Shown: in pieces, positions 1-8,775 of the stretch
How positions within the stretch are numbered: the first letter of the stretch is position 1
Layout: the number at the start of each line of letters is the position of its first letter
DNA from: Brevibacillus brevis
GTDB taxonomy: Bacteria; Bacillota; Bacilli; Brevibacillales; Brevibacillaceae
Direction of reading: 5' to 3'
NCBI RefSeq assembly: GCF_022026395.1
Contig: NZ_CP041767.1
Coordinates: forward strand, 1,313,501 to 1,377,500
DNA length: 64,000 bases
The notes under the pieces: model-generated
The model's input: the letters and a program-made list of their open reading frames with translations, nothing else
Database searches by the model: none
What the model was told of the DNA's origin: nothing
Translations under genes and position numbers: made by a program

Positions 1-923
1 AGTCCATGGAGCAAGTCGCCATGATGGCAAAAAAACTGTCGCAGGTAGAATCATCCATGATCCTGCTAGGGGAATCAGGCGTCGGAAAAGGCGTACTGGC
101 AAAATACATCCACGAGTGCAGTCCGCGGGTGGACAAGCCATTCGTGCATATCAATTGCGGAGCCATTCCCGAGACATTGCTGGAGTCAGAACTGTTTGGC
201 TATGAAAAGGGTGCTTTTACGGGAGCAGACAAGGATGGCAAGGCAGGTTTGATTGAAAAGGCAAACGGAGGCACGCTGTTTTTGGACGAGATCGGGGAGA
301 TGTCACTCTCCTTGCAAGTGAAGCTGTTGAATGTGTTGCAAGAAAAAACGATTACGCCCGTAGGCAGCTCTGTTTCGCGAAAAGTCGATGTAAAGCTGAT
401 CACGGCCACGAATAAAAACCTGCGGCAAATGGTCAAGGAAGGCAAATTTCGCGAGGATTTGTACTATCGCATTCACGTCGTCCCGTTAGAAATTCCACCG
501 CTGCGCGAACGACAGGAAGAGATACCCGTGCTCGTTCATTACTTTCTCAATGTCTTTTCGCAAAAGTACTGCTTGGAGAGACAGCTCGCAGATACCTGCT
601 ATCGCATCCTCAGTGAATACGATTGGCCTGGCAATGTGAGAGAGTTGGAAAATGTAGTGGAACGGCTCGTCGTTACGTCTCACGATACCCTCATTACGCC
701 CGCGCAAATTCCGCGTTACATACATAACCAAGAGTACAGGGAGCACAAGGGGATCAAGGTTGATCGTGTAATGCAGATGCAGGAGGCAATGGACGAGGTG
801 GAGCGGCAGCTCGTGCACCGGGCGTATGAGCAGCATAAAACGACGACAAAGGTAGCGGAAGCGCTCGGAATCAGCCAGCCGTCTGCAAGTCGCAAGCTGC
901 GAAAATGGCTATGCACCATTTGA
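1..923 (+). CDS. Sigma-54-dependent transcriptional regulator, 5'-truncated by window edge
   Basis: Bacterial enhancer-binding protein that remodels sigma-54 RNA polymerase by ATP hydrolysis. The visible 305 residues hold the AAA+ core: Walker A GESGVGKG (about residues 22-29 from the first Met), the sigma-54 contact loop GAFTGA (69-74), Walker B LFLDEIGE (91-98), and the R-finger and GNVRELENVV region. A short C-terminal helix-turn-helix follows (ALGISQPSASRKLRKW), of the TyrR/RocR type. The frame is open to the window edge, so the N-terminal sensory domain (usually PAS) lies upstream and its ligand cannot be told. The LD-carboxypeptidase starts 49 bp downstream with no terminator between, so the two are probably cotranscribed. 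Domain call certain; target genes unknown. Confidence 0.93.
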   Translation, partial: SMEQVAMMAKKLSQVESSMILLGESGVGKGVLAKYIHECSPRVDKPFVHINCGAIPETLLESELFGYEKGAFTGADKDGKAGLIEKANGGTLFLDEIGEMSLSLQVKLLNVLQEKTITPVGSSVSRKVDVKLITATNKNLRQMVKEGKFREDLYYRIHVVPLEIPPLRERQEEIPVLVHYFLNVFSQKYCLERQLADTCYRILSEYDWPGNVRELENVVERLVVTSHDTLITPAQIPRYIHNQEYREHKGIKVDRVMQMQEAMDEVERQLVHRAYEQHKTTTKVAEALGISQPSASRKLRKWLCTI

Positions 924-972
924 CACAGATGTACGATAATGGGGAGAGAACCCGGAGGAGGAGACTGGACAG

Positions 973-1902
973 ATGAACAAAGGGAAAGCATTGCGAGCGG
1001 GCGATACAATCGGAGTAGTGGCAACCTCTAGCCCTGCTACAGAAGAAGTGCTGAACAAAGCAATGGCAGAGCTGCAAGGTTTGGGATACAAGGTGAAAAT
1101 ATCGGATACGTGCCGAGAATCGTACGGTGGGTATTTGGCGGGAACTCCTGAGCAACGAGCGGCTGAGCTAAATGCCATGTTCGTCGACGAGGAAGTAGAC
1201 GGGATCATGTGCATGCGTGGCGGTTACGGTTCCCCGCAAATCCTGTCTTTGCTCGACTATGACCTCATCGCCCAAAACCCGAAGCTGTTTATCGGCTACA
1301 GCGACATTACGGCGCTGCATACCGTTTTTGGACAGCGTGCGAATCTGGCTACCCTTCACGGACCGATGGCTACCTCAGACATTGCGCATGGATTGGATGA
1401 CTGGTCCAAGCAATATTTGCTGCGCGCCATGACTCGCCCCGAGCCATTGGGAGCGATCATGAATCCGCCGGGGGAAGAAATCGTCTGTCTCGTCGAAGGT
1501 CAGGCAGCTGGACCTGTAGTCGGCGGGAATCTCGCCCTCGTCTCCGCGTTGATGGGGACCCCGTACCAGCTCGATACGAGAGGCAAGCTGTTGTTTTTGG
1601 AGGATATCGACGAGGAGCCGTACCGGATTGACCGCATGCTGACACAGCTTGCTCAGGGTGGCTTGTTTGATGATTGTGCGGGCGTCGTCATCGGGACCTG
1701 GACCGATTGTGAGCCGAAAAAGCGCGAAGGCTTCTCAGTCTGGGATGTGTTTCAAAATATCGTCGTACCGTACGGAAAGCCGACCATCTGGAACATACAG
1801 ATCGGGCATGGCGCGTGCAACATTGCTCTCCCTCTGGGCGTAGAGGCCAGTCTCGACGCGACAAACGGTGAGCTGGTGATCGAAGAAAGTGTAACGATAT
1901 AA
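973..1902 (+). CDS. LD-carboxypeptidase (peptidase S66 family, LdcA/MccF-like)
   Basis: Serine peptidase of 309 aa that cleaves an L,D bond next to the terminal D-Ala of murein tetrapeptides, or in MccF relatives detoxifies microcin-C-like peptides; sequence alone does not separate the two. The Ser-Glu-His triad is visible: Ser110 in GYSDIT after the RGGYGS loop, Glu210 in LFLEDIDEEPYRIDR, and His279 in IGHG. Length is normal for the family and there is no signal peptide, so it is cytoplasmic. The start is supported by GGAGGAGA just upstream. It follows the sigma-54 regulator closely and ends before a clear terminator. A role in cell-wall recycling is an inference. Confidence 0.92.
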   Translation: MNKGKALRAGDTIGVVATSSPATEEVLNKAMAELQGLGYKVKISDTCRESYGGYLAGTPEQRAAELNAMFVDEEVDGIMCMRGGYGSPQILSLLDYDLIAQNPKLFIGYSDITALHTVFGQRANLATLHGPMATSDIAHGLDDWSKQYLLRAMTRPEPLGAIMNPPGEEIVCLVEGQAAGPVVGGNLALVSALMGTPYQLDTRGKLLFLEDIDEEPYRIDRMLTQLAQGGLFDDCAGVVIGTWTDCEPKKREGFSVWDVFQNIVVPYGKPTIWNIQIGHGACNIALPLGVEASLDATNGELVIEESVTI

Positions 1903-1924
1903 CGAGATTGCTTTTTCTTTCAAG

Positions 1925-1966
1925 AAGGCTTCCCCAACTATCGCAGAGTTGGTGGAGGCCTTTTTG
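1925..1966 (+). terminator. Intrinsic terminator after LD-carboxypeptidase
   Basis: AAGGCTTCCCCAACT and AGTTGGTGGAGGCCT form a stem with a 7-nt loop, followed by TTTTT. Confidence 0.85.
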
Positions 1967-2109
1967 GGTTATTTTGAAAAATAAGGAAACAGGACGTTTG
2001 ACCCATAAATTATTTTCCAATTTATCCCGATTATTAGATGGAATGTAAAAATAAGACGAAATATGGAAGTTGCTTGCGGAGGATTTTTTGGGAAGGGGAG
2101 ATAGGTCTA

Positions 2110-2484
2110 ATGATGCTAGCGTTACTTCAAGCACTTGCAATGGGGTTGTTCAGCCCCGAGTACTCATATGTCGTGCGGGGAGCGACTCTCAAGTGCAGTC
2201 AGGGAACCGACCCCGGCGTATTGAATTTACCTTTGTGCCATGGCGTTTACAGCCTTAACAAGCCTGTTATGAATGTCGCCGATCACGTCCCCGGCGTGAA
2301 TATCGGATGCTTTGGGTTTTGCAAAGCGGCAGGAGGAGTGGAGTGTGTACCACAGACGTTCTCGAAATGGACAGATGGAAAACACGATGTGCTCATCGAC
2401 AACGAGCATGCCTTGCTGAGCAGGTCGCAGCTGGTTTGCAATCGTTCAGGCATCATCACGATTGAAAAAGACGGTCAGGATTGA
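2110..2484 (+). CDS. DUF4280 (PAAR-like) protein
   Basis: Small protein of 124 aa with the DUF4280 pattern: hydrophobic start (MMLALLQALAMG), then YVVRGATLKCSQG, NVADHVPGVNIGCFGFCKAA and SQLVCNRSGIITI. This family resembles PAAR proteins that cap the tip of VgrG spikes. I place the start at 2110 because AAGGGGAG lies at the right distance; the frame is open 72 nt further upstream. It lies 37 bp before the VgrG-like gene, the usual arrangement for a spike-cap and spike pair. Conserved cysteines may hold the fold or a metal. Function as a spike cap is family knowledge plus context. Confidence 0.82.
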   Translation: MMLALLQALAMGLFSPEYSYVVRGATLKCSQGTDPGVLNLPLCHGVYSLNKPVMNVADHVPGVNIGCFGFCKAAGGVECVPQTFSKWTDGKHDVLIDNEHALLSRSQLVCNRSGIITIEKDGQD

Positions 2485-2521
2485 CGCTTATCGCGCTTGC
2501 TAGAGAAGGAGGGGGGAGAAT

Positions 2522-5500
2522 ATGCAGCGTACAAGCGGCGTCATGACCTATCAGGATATAAAAGTCGTTTGGCCATATGGACCAATACGGTTAGATCAGC
2601 TGGAGTTCGTCCATCAAACAGGCACGCATGCCACGCTCACGATCACAGGAATTGTCCCGGAAGACAAAGAGGACGAGATCATCAATCGTGCCGGCACCCA
2701 CGATCCCATCGAGCTGTACAAGGTGGAAGGCGGGGAAAAACAGCCGATTTTCATGGGGCGGCTGGATCATGTGGAAATCAAGGTCGTACGGGATATTCAC
2801 TACGTCACAATAAAGGCCGTGTCGCATACATATGCGTTGGACATGAGCGTGAAAACACGTTCGTTTCAACAGGTGAATCGGTTGTACCGGGATGTCGTAG
2901 ACGAAATCATGTCCATCTATCACGGTGGAGATGTCATCGATCAAGCCTTCGACGACCGCCAGCAGGGCAAATTCATCATGCAGTACGAGGAAACAGACTG
3001 GACCTTTTTAAAGCGAATCGCGTCCCATGTCGGAGCCGTGCTCGTACCGGATTTGAGTGCGCATAAGGTACGCTTGTGGATCGGCATGCCCGAGGGACGC
3101 AAGCGAATCAAGCTGGAAGAGGAATCGCCATACGAGGTCAACCGGGCTATCGCGCCGTACATGAAAAAAGCCGCAAACGGCTCCTCGTCTGTCAGCGAGT
3201 ACCAGTACACGACGTACGCCTTCGATTATGACGATCTGCTACAAATCGGGGATGAGGTGCAGCGGGAAGGGCAAACGTTTGTCATTACAAAAGTCACTGG
3301 GAAGCTGGAGCAGGGACTCTTGAGGTGGAGCTACATATGTGCCGTGCCAGAAGCCGTCAAGCAAACGAAGCTGTACAACAAGGCCATCATCGGTGCGGCG
3401 ATCGACGGAAAAGTGATTCAAATTGGTCGCAATCAGGTCAAGCTCCACCTGAACATGGACAAAAAGCAAGAGCCAAGCAAGGCCCAGTGGTTCCCGTATG
3501 CGGCGGAAGGCAACCAAATTTTGTACCTCATGCCCGAGCTCGGCTCAAAGGTAAAGCTGTACTTCCCGAGCGCCGAAGAAGACGACGGCATGGTCATGAA
3601 CTCCGTACGCCATGCGCCCAAAGGAGCGGCTGCCGAGAAGCAGGAGCGGCAAATGCAGGACCCCGGTGTGAAGACGTTTGGGAATCCGCAGGGAAAAGAG
3701 TTTACGCTCGGGGATAAAGAGCTGACGATGACTGCTCAGGAAGGGATGCTTTACATCTCGATGAACAAGGATGTTGGCGTCAGTTTGAAAAGTACCTCGA
3801 ATGTGAATATCAGTGCGAGTGGTGCCCTGACCTTGACAGGGGCAGCCGTGTCTTTGTCCGGGACTGAGAGCTTGAACGTGAAAACGGCGTCGGATACGAT
3901 AGAACTGTTGGAGGAAAACAAATCCAGTAGTGAGGAGATTAAGCTGGATGCGACCGTACGTCAGGCGTTTCCGAGAATATTAAGTGCGTTTGAAAAGGAC
4001 GTTCAGGAAAACGGTTTGGCTGCCGTCATGTTGCGCAGAACTGTCAACAACCAATTATCTGAGGCGAAAGGGAAATTAGATGCTCTCGGAGATACCTTGT
4101 TAGGCTTGTGGAATGTGGTAGTAGATGCCGGAGATATTGCGTCGACCGCGTTACCAACATCGTATCTGGTAGACGCCATTTACGAAGGGGTGACTGGGGA
4201 AGAGCGACCTTCTCTCCTCGAACGAAATGATCTCGCGAGAGGAGCTGTAGAAACCGCTACGAATGCAGTCAATTACGTGGGAGATACGGTAACGGGCAAT
4301 AAATCGTGGGAACAAATCAAATCCGATGCAAAGTCGTTTGGACAAGGGCTATACGATGACTATATCGACCCATTCGTGAAAGACGCCCAATATGATCAAG
4401 ATAACTTGTTTAGCGGTGGTCTGTGGACCAGATCAGAAGAACAAAGCTATGCAAAGGGCCAGAATGAGTTTAAGAAAGACATGGTGGTTGCAGAGGTAGC
4501 GGTAAGTGCTCTTAGTGCTGGTACAGGTACAGCCGTTACGCGGACAGTGAAACTGGCCAATAAGCTGGATGGGCCGAATGGCAAGAAAAAGTCTGGTGAC
4601 CATGAGGGAAATGGGAAAGGTGTCCTTTTGCCTAATTCCAGTATTGATGATGCAATGAGCGCCGTCCTTAAGGATGGAAAGCTAAAGACGCATGGTAAGA
4701 GTTTTGCAGAGTCGATGATTGAGTTACAAGAGAAAGTGGATAAGTTCCTCAAGCAGATGAATGGTGTGTTTAATGGAAGAGTTGTCGTTCTAAGAGATGC
4801 TGTTACAGGTCAGCCTATGGTTTATTGGATGCGGCATGATGATATGCCTGGTAGCACTGGAGGCGGTCGTGGCAGTAATCATCTCAATAGTGATGCAGGG
4901 AATGGTAGAACTGGTCATGTTGAAAAACCTCTCGACACTTCCAATAAGAAGGGTTTACCAAAGGTAGTGAACGGAGATTCTGGGCATTCCAATCATTCAC
5001 CATCGCTGAATAGTAAGGCAGATGGTACGAACAAAAATAATTCTCAAGGAAGTAATAAGCCAGATAATGAGGCAAGGACAGGACAAGCTCAACATGCTGA
5101 AAAACCTCTCGACATTCCTGATGAGAAGGATTTACCAAAGGTAGTGAACGGCGGAATTGGGCATTCGAATCATTCTACGCCTCCTAAGGGGAAGGGTGAT
5201 AGTACTAAGAAAAATGATTCTCAAGGTGAAAAGAAGCCGGATACTGAGGGGACGGGTAATGTACCACCAATTAAACCTATTGAACCGAGAGGAGAGCCTA
5301 TAAAATTTGAACCACTTATTAAGCAAGAAAAAATTGCTCAACAGACATACGATAGGTTAAGAAGAACAGGTCTAGATATGAATGAACTTGAACTGTTCTC
5401 CAAAAACACAGGACTTAGTTTGGAAGAAGCTATTGAATTGAAGAAACATCTGTTTTTAACTGAGCATGTTAATTTACCGGATACTATTACTGGAAAATAT

Positions 5501-5785
5501 TATTATACGGGTTATTTTCATCCGGATATGCATATTGCTTATGGGTGGGAAAAGGCACTTCAAGGGGAATTATCGCCTGCAGGAAAAGCATGGTTTAGAC
5601 AATTAGCAGACCATGAACTAGCGGAAAGTAAAATGATGCAAGAAGGAATGCCATATCGTAAAATTGAATCATGGAATCCTAAAGAAGGATTAACTGGAAA
5701 ACCACCTAACGAGGGAGCTCATGATCTAGCACCTCTTCCACCAAAAGACTTCCCAGATTTTAAAGCGGATGAGACTATTTTATAA
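2522..5785 (+). CDS. VgrG-like spike protein with C-terminal polymorphic toxin domain
   Basis: 1087-aa modular protein. Residues 1-285 resemble phage tail hub (gpD/gp44-like); 285-370 an OB-fold like gp5/VgrG (KAIIGAAIDGKVIQIG..., WFPYAAEGNQILYLMPELGSKVKLYFP); 390-460 a short beta-rich stalk; 480-775 a conserved helical pre-toxin region; 780-920 a Gly/Asn/Lys linker with two imperfect ~60-residue repeats; about 930-1087 the variable C-terminal domain. That last part is AT-rich and not a family I can name; it has DHELAES (His1031, Glu1032, Glu1035) and His1067 in GAHDL, a possible metal site. Strong ribosome-binding site GGAGGGGGGAG. It follows the DUF4280 gene and is followed 35 bp later by an immunity candidate. 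No sheath or tube genes are present. Confidence 0.88.
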   Translation: MQRTSGVMTYQDIKVVWPYGPIRLDQLEFVHQTGTHATLTITGIVPEDKEDEIINRAGTHDPIELYKVEGGEKQPIFMGRLDHVEIKVVRDIHYVTIKAVSHTYALDMSVKTRSFQQVNRLYRDVVDEIMSIYHGGDVIDQAFDDRQQGKFIMQYEETDWTFLKRIASHVGAVLVPDLSAHKVRLWIGMPEGRKRIKLEEESPYEVNRAIAPYMKKAANGSSSVSEYQYTTYAFDYDDLLQIGDEVQREGQTFVITKVTGKLEQGLLRWSYICAVPEAVKQTKLYNKAIIGAAIDGKVIQIGRNQVKLHLNMDKKQEPSKAQWFPYAAEGNQILYLMPELGSKVKLYFPSAEEDDGMVMNSVRHAPKGAAAEKQERQMQDPGVKTFGNPQGKEFTLGDKELTMTAQEGMLYISMNKDVGVSLKSTSNVNISASGALTLTGAAVSLSGTESLNVKTASDTIELLEENKSSSEEIKLDATVRQAFPRILSAFEKDVQENGLAAVMLRRTVNNQLSEAKGKLDALGDTLLGLWNVVVDAGDIASTALPTSYLVDAIYEGVTGEERPSLLERNDLARGAVETATNAVNYVGDTVTGNKSWEQIKSDAKSFGQGLYDDYIDPFVKDAQYDQDNLFSGGLWTRSEEQSYAKGQNEFKKDMVVAEVAVSALSAGTGTAVTRTVKLANKLDGPNGKKKSGDHEGNGKGVLLPNSSIDDAMSAVLKDGKLKTHGKSFAESMIELQEKVDKFLKQMNGVFNGRVVVLRDAVTGQPMVYWMRHDDMPGSTGGGRGSNHLNSDAGNGRTGHVEKPLDTSNKKGLPKVVNGDSGHSNHSPSLNSKADGTNKNNSQGSNKPDNEARTGQAQHAEKPLDIPDEKDLPKVVNGGIGHSNHSTPPKGKGDSTKKNDSQGEKKPDTEGTGNVPPIKPIEPRGEPIKFEPLIKQEKIAQQTYDRLRRTGLDMNELELFSKNTGLSLEEAIELKKHLFLTEHVNLPDTITGKYYYTGYFHPDMHIAYGWEKALQGELSPAGKAWFRQLADHELAESKMMQEGMPYRKIESWNPKEGLTGKPPNEGAHDLAPLPPKDFPDFKADETIL

Positions 5786-5820
5786 TTCTATAAGTAAATT
5801 TATTTTAGGAGGACGCTTAG

Positions 5821-6348
5821 TTGAATCAGATGTTTGAAGATGCTAGAACCATTATAAGAAACATTAATTGGGAAAATGAAGAACCTAACAAACCTTCACA
5901 CGGAATATTAATATATGAGTTTTTAAGGAGAGGTTCTCAATTTTATGACTTTATAGATCACGAACCTAACAAGAGACTGGCAGTTTTTAGTGCTGCAGAT
6001 ATGTGCGGTATAAAATTGCCAATTGAAATATATGAATACTGCGATGAATTAAACGAAATTAAGGATGAGTGGTTAGTCAAATCAGCTTGCAAAAGTTATT
6101 TGGAATGGGCATATTTATCTGGTGAGAACGAATCCGTAGCACTTAAATTCCAAGGACTATATGTTCCTATTATCAAGCTGTTCAGTAGAGGAGGGAGGAT
6201 AAGATACCATAATGGAGAGTTAACCTATGGAAGGGCTGCACGTTCTCGAATTATTTCTGTAGAAATGAGCACGGTTGAACCAGAGGATATTAGTGAAAAA
6301 ACTTTGGATAAACTCGACACAAATTGGAATGAGACAATACCGAAATAA
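5821..6348 (+). CDS. Candidate immunity protein for the VgrG C-terminal toxin
   Basis: 175-aa soluble protein starting at TTG, set by AGGAGGACG eight bases upstream; the downstream Met4 has no such site. I do not recognise the family. It contains a Trp/Tyr-rich central segment (WLVKSACKSYLEWAYLSGE) and no signal peptide or membrane helix. Immunity is inferred from position immediately after the toxin tip, the same AT-rich composition as the tip, and the terminator shared with a second immunity gene at 8.66 kb. Confidence 0.62.
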   Translation: MNQMFEDARTIIRNINWENEEPNKPSHGILIYEFLRRGSQFYDFIDHEPNKRLAVFSAADMCGIKLPIEIYEYCDELNEIKDEWLVKSACKSYLEWAYLSGENESVALKFQGLYVPIIKLFSRGGRIRYHNGELTYGRAARSRIISVEMSTVEPEDISEKTLDKLDTNWNETIPK

Positions 6349-6415
6349 TTATTAAAATAGGCTTCAGTCAAACAACTTTCAGTTCGAAAGCTATATCATA
6401 TAAGTACATTCAACA

Positions 6416-6540
6416 ACGCCACAATGCGAGCTAGACGCCCGTATTGTGGTTTCTTTATTATCTGCCGCTATTGCTATACAGTACAAACAAATGGCGGCTC
6501 TCCCCAAAAGACCCCACCCAGTGCCGAATGAGCTCATCAT
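6416..6540 (+). repeat. Cassette-boundary repeat R1, copy 1
   Basis: About 120 bp covering the immunity-gene terminator, a GCCGC/GCGGC region and a short stretch ending CCAGTGCCGAATGAG. It is similar at roughly 70% by eye to 8657-8775. In the second copy the following bases run into a recognisable vgrG fragment. Confidence 0.6.
6417..6460 (+). terminator. Terminator after first immunity gene (repeat copy 1)
   Basis: CCACAAT ... ATTGTGG hairpin followed by TTTCTTTATTA. The same element, with matching flanks, recurs at 8657-8699 after another immunity gene. Confidence 0.75.
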
Positions 6541-6544
6541 TTAA

Positions 6545-6710
6545 CCAATAACACATATAGCCCATGTAATACCCGCATAAAGGATTCTTCATTTTTGTTG
6601 TACGCACATGAAGCTTGAATTTTATAACCTATTTAACGTAATAGCATTACATCGAACAGGTCGATTATGGTCAGATACCACCATGATTGACCTGTTTTTT
6701 GTTATCTTCG
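6545..6710 (+). repeat. Cassette-boundary repeat R2, uninterrupted copy
   Basis: Contains CCCATGTAATACC and, about 90 bp on, a terminator-like inverted repeat (CAGGTCGATTATGG and CCATGATTGACCTG followed by TTTTTT, 6655-6700). A second copy flanks and encloses the IS256 element: its left end is at 9620-9643 and it continues at 11113-11245. This copy therefore shows the site before insertion. Confidence 0.65.
6655..6700 (+). terminator. Terminator within repeat R2
   Basis: ACAGGTCGATTATGGT pairs with ACCATGATTGACCTGT (two G-U pairs) before TTTTTT. The near-identical copy is at 11192-11236. Confidence 0.65.
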
Positions 6711-6956
6711 CTTTCTCACAGCTTTTTTAAAATTTATCGCAACAATTTGGCAGAATAAAACGATAGTTAGTGTGAGAGACGGTCAAAGAATTTTTCATCG
6801 CAACTAAGCGAGTAGAAGTTCCGACTATTAACAGTGTAGAGTTCAAAATCTGGTGACGACCAGTTGACATATAACAGGTAAGGTAACGTGTAGGCTAGCC
6901 ACCTTCCCAACTTCATAGCTGCCATGCAGCGGCATAAAACTATGAGAAGGGTGGTA

Positions 6957-7572
6957 ATGAAAATGAGTAACTTCTGGTTGATTAAGAATAACCCAAGCCG
7001 CAAATGAGTACATGGACAAGGTGAGCCAAGAGAGTCAGTTCACGTCACAACATAAGGGGTTTACCAAAGTGCCGCATAAAATCCATCGGTGCTAAGGCTT
7101 AACACAATATGAAAAGCTGATTCTGATTGACCTAATCGCGTATATGAGCGACAAAAGTCAATGCTATCCGACCATCGAAATGATGGCTAGAAACATCGGA
7201 TGCAGTTCAAAGTCAGTAGAACGCCATATCAAGGAATTGGCAGACAAGAAGATGATTCTAGTCAGTCAGGGTAAGAATAACACCTATTCCCTGTCGAATT
7301 ATCTGCATTGCCACCCATATCTGCTAATGTCGGAAAAGACCCATGAGGTTATCGGAAGCGTACGGAAGCAAGTAAACGAGCGAGAGTTGACGCTTTGGAT
7401 TCAGGGCATGGTCAAGCGTGACGAATACAAGTCGTATATTGACCAACTTCAAAGACTCAATGAAAGAAGACTGCCCATTGACAAATTTGCTGAGAAGGAG
7501 ATTCTGGAAAGCTATGCTCAGTTCCTGAAAGCTGAGATGACCAAACGCTTTCCGTCCGATGTGAACGGGTAA
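6957..7572 (+). pseudogene. Decayed helix-turn-helix (replication-type) protein
   Basis: Reading from ATG 6957 (after AAGGGTGG) gives MKMSNFWLIKNNPSRK and a stop at 7005. A one-base shift there continues as EYMDKVSQESQFTSQHKGFTK in the frame of 7012. That frame is stopped by TAA at 7093-7095, then is open to 7572 and gives an HTH_36-like domain (CYPTIEMMARNIGCSSKSVERHI). So one frameshift and one nonsense codon break what looks like a single gene of the kind found in plasmids, phages and integrative elements of Bacilli. A shorter product from ATG 7144 (142 aa, intact HTH) is still possible. The following 200 bp also look like a degraded coding tail with many stops. Confidence 0.6.
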
Positions 7573-7916
7573 AAATGATGAGTCTGTCATTTCAGCAGAC
7601 TCTCTGTCCGAATAACCGTCATATAGTCTGTTGAAGGATGCATAAATGGTGCTGTAGACAATGTGTCCATGATTTAGACATAGAGTCGGTTAAGAAGGAC
7701 AGGGAGTCTGAATGAAAGACATAAAGTCTGTTACGAACCGTCCGACAGTCTCACTAATAATAATCATAAACAATATCAATTAAAGAAGAATTAAAAAAGA
7801 ATCAGTTAAAGAAGAAACAGCAGACACGCCATTGGCGGTCTGCGATTTCGGGGGATTTTTGATTCTTGAAGGGGATTGGTAAAAGCGGCGGATAACTCTT
7901 TTAAGGATACTTTACT
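7573..7916 (+). other. Decayed coding tail between HTH pseudogene and cassette 2
   Basis: About 340 bp with no intact gene. It holds repeated GTCTG-type words and translates to short coding-like pieces in shifting frames (for example SVTNRPTVSLIIII and TPLAVCDFGGFLILEGDW), as expected for the rotted 3' part of the HTH gene or its former partner. Confidence 0.4.
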
Positions 7917-8165
7917 GAGTGCGCATAAGGTACGCTTGTGGATCGGCATGCCCGAGGGACACAAGCAAATGAAGCTGGAAGAAAAATCGCCATACGAGGT
8001 CAACCGGGCCATCGCGCCGTACATGAAAAAAGCAGGAGTATACTTCAAGGTTCAAAAATTGAAAATATAGTATTAAGATCTGCAAATGGACATACTGGAG
8101 GTATTAAACCTTTTTGTAAAAATTGTTCAATTACATTTGAGGATTTTATGCAATCCATGGAGTAG
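7917..8165 (+). pseudogene. Orphan cassette 2: vgrG fragment plus deaminase-like toxin tip
   Basis: Bases 7917-8033 match 3055-3171 of the intact vgrG almost exactly (encoding SAHKVRLWIGMPEG and following). The reading frame then breaks. In another frame, about 8045-8165 encodes GSKIENIVLRSANGHTG and IKPFCKNCSITFEDFM, then stops. The FCKNC motif has the C-x2-C spacing of the second zinc half-site of YwqJ-like nucleic-acid deaminase toxins; the first half-site (C/H-A-E) is missing. It has no start site of its own and is probably silent. The SUKH-3-like immunity gene follows at once. Confidence 0.62.
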
Positions 8166-8178
8166 GAGGAAAAAGAAA

Positions 8179-8592
8179 GTGAATATGAGTAATGAAACTA
8201 TAAAGATTTTAAGGAATTCTGGTTGGTATGAGGGAAGAAATATAGACACTAAAGAAATTGAAGAGAATTTGGAAAAATTAGGTTTCACCATTTATCCGGA
8301 AGTGAGAAAATTTTTATCAGAGTTTGGTAATCTAGTAATAGAAGATACTATAAACGATGAGACCCACAATACAGGTGTGAAGTTCAGAAGCCAGGGAGCT
8401 TTCAAAGCAGAGGAGAAATATGCTCAAGAAAATTTAGTGCCCGTGGGTTTTATTGATAGTGACAATCTTGTGCTATTTGTATCAGAAAGTGGAAAAGTGT
8501 ACTGTAGTACAGGGAAATTAGGTGATAATGCAAAAGAAGCATGGGAAAGTTTAATTGGGGGTAGCGGTTTTAAGCCGTGGGGGTCTTTCTAG
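8179..8592 (+). CDS. SUKH-3-like immunity protein
   Basis: 137-aa soluble AT-rich gene. Start GTG at 8179 fits AGGAGGA at the right spacing; the ATG at 8185 is an alternative. Features fit the SUKH-3 immunity group: an N-terminal SGWYEGRNID motif, FLSEFGNLVIED, then a beta-rich part with VPVGFIDSDNLVLFVSESGKVY and a C-terminal WESLIGG. SUKH proteins neutralise nuclease and deaminase toxins, which fits the deaminase-like tip just upstream. The gene is intact although its toxin is a fragment, as expected for an orphan immunity gene. Confidence 0.72.
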   Translation: MNMSNETIKILRNSGWYEGRNIDTKEIEENLEKLGFTIYPEVRKFLSEFGNLVIEDTINDETHNTGVKFRSQGAFKAEEKYAQENLVPVGFIDSDNLVLFVSESGKVYCSTGKLGDNAKEAWESLIGGSGFKPWGSF

Positions 8593-8656
8593 ATATGTAA
8601 TTTATTTTATACAAGCAACTCTAAATAATGTATATGTATATTCTTACTATAATGTA

Positions 8657-8699
8657 ACGCCACAATGCGAGCTAACTGCCGTGTTGTGGTTTCTTTTTT
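8657..8699 (+). terminator. Terminator after SUKH-3 gene (repeat copy 2)
   Basis: CCACAA ... TTGTGG hairpin followed by TTTCTTTTTT; same element as 6417-6460. Confidence 0.75.
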
Positions 8700-8775
8700 A
8701 TCCGCCGCTTCATGCTAATAAATAGTCATACAAGTGGCGGCTATTCAAGAATACCCCAGCCAGTGGCGAATGAGT
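8657..8775 (+). repeat. Cassette-boundary repeat R1, copy 2
   Basis: Second copy of the element at 6416-6540. Its right end (CCAGCCAGTGGCGAATGAG) runs into a degenerate vgrG segment. Confidence 0.6.

Noticed and set aside
2497..3066. 189-aa plus-strand frame overlapping the start of vgrG
   Set aside because: Composition is a frame shadow (Arg/His/Gly-rich), and vgrG has the clear start signal.
7144..7572. Intact 142-aa HTH gene
   Set aside because: Recognisable coding sequence continues upstream through a stop codon and a frameshift, and ATG 7144 lacks a ribosome-binding site, so a pseudogene is more likely.
7573..7770. Possible iterons (repeated GTCTG words) of a plasmid origin
   Set aside because: Spacing is irregular and the words fall in several orientations; a decayed coding tail explains the stretch better.
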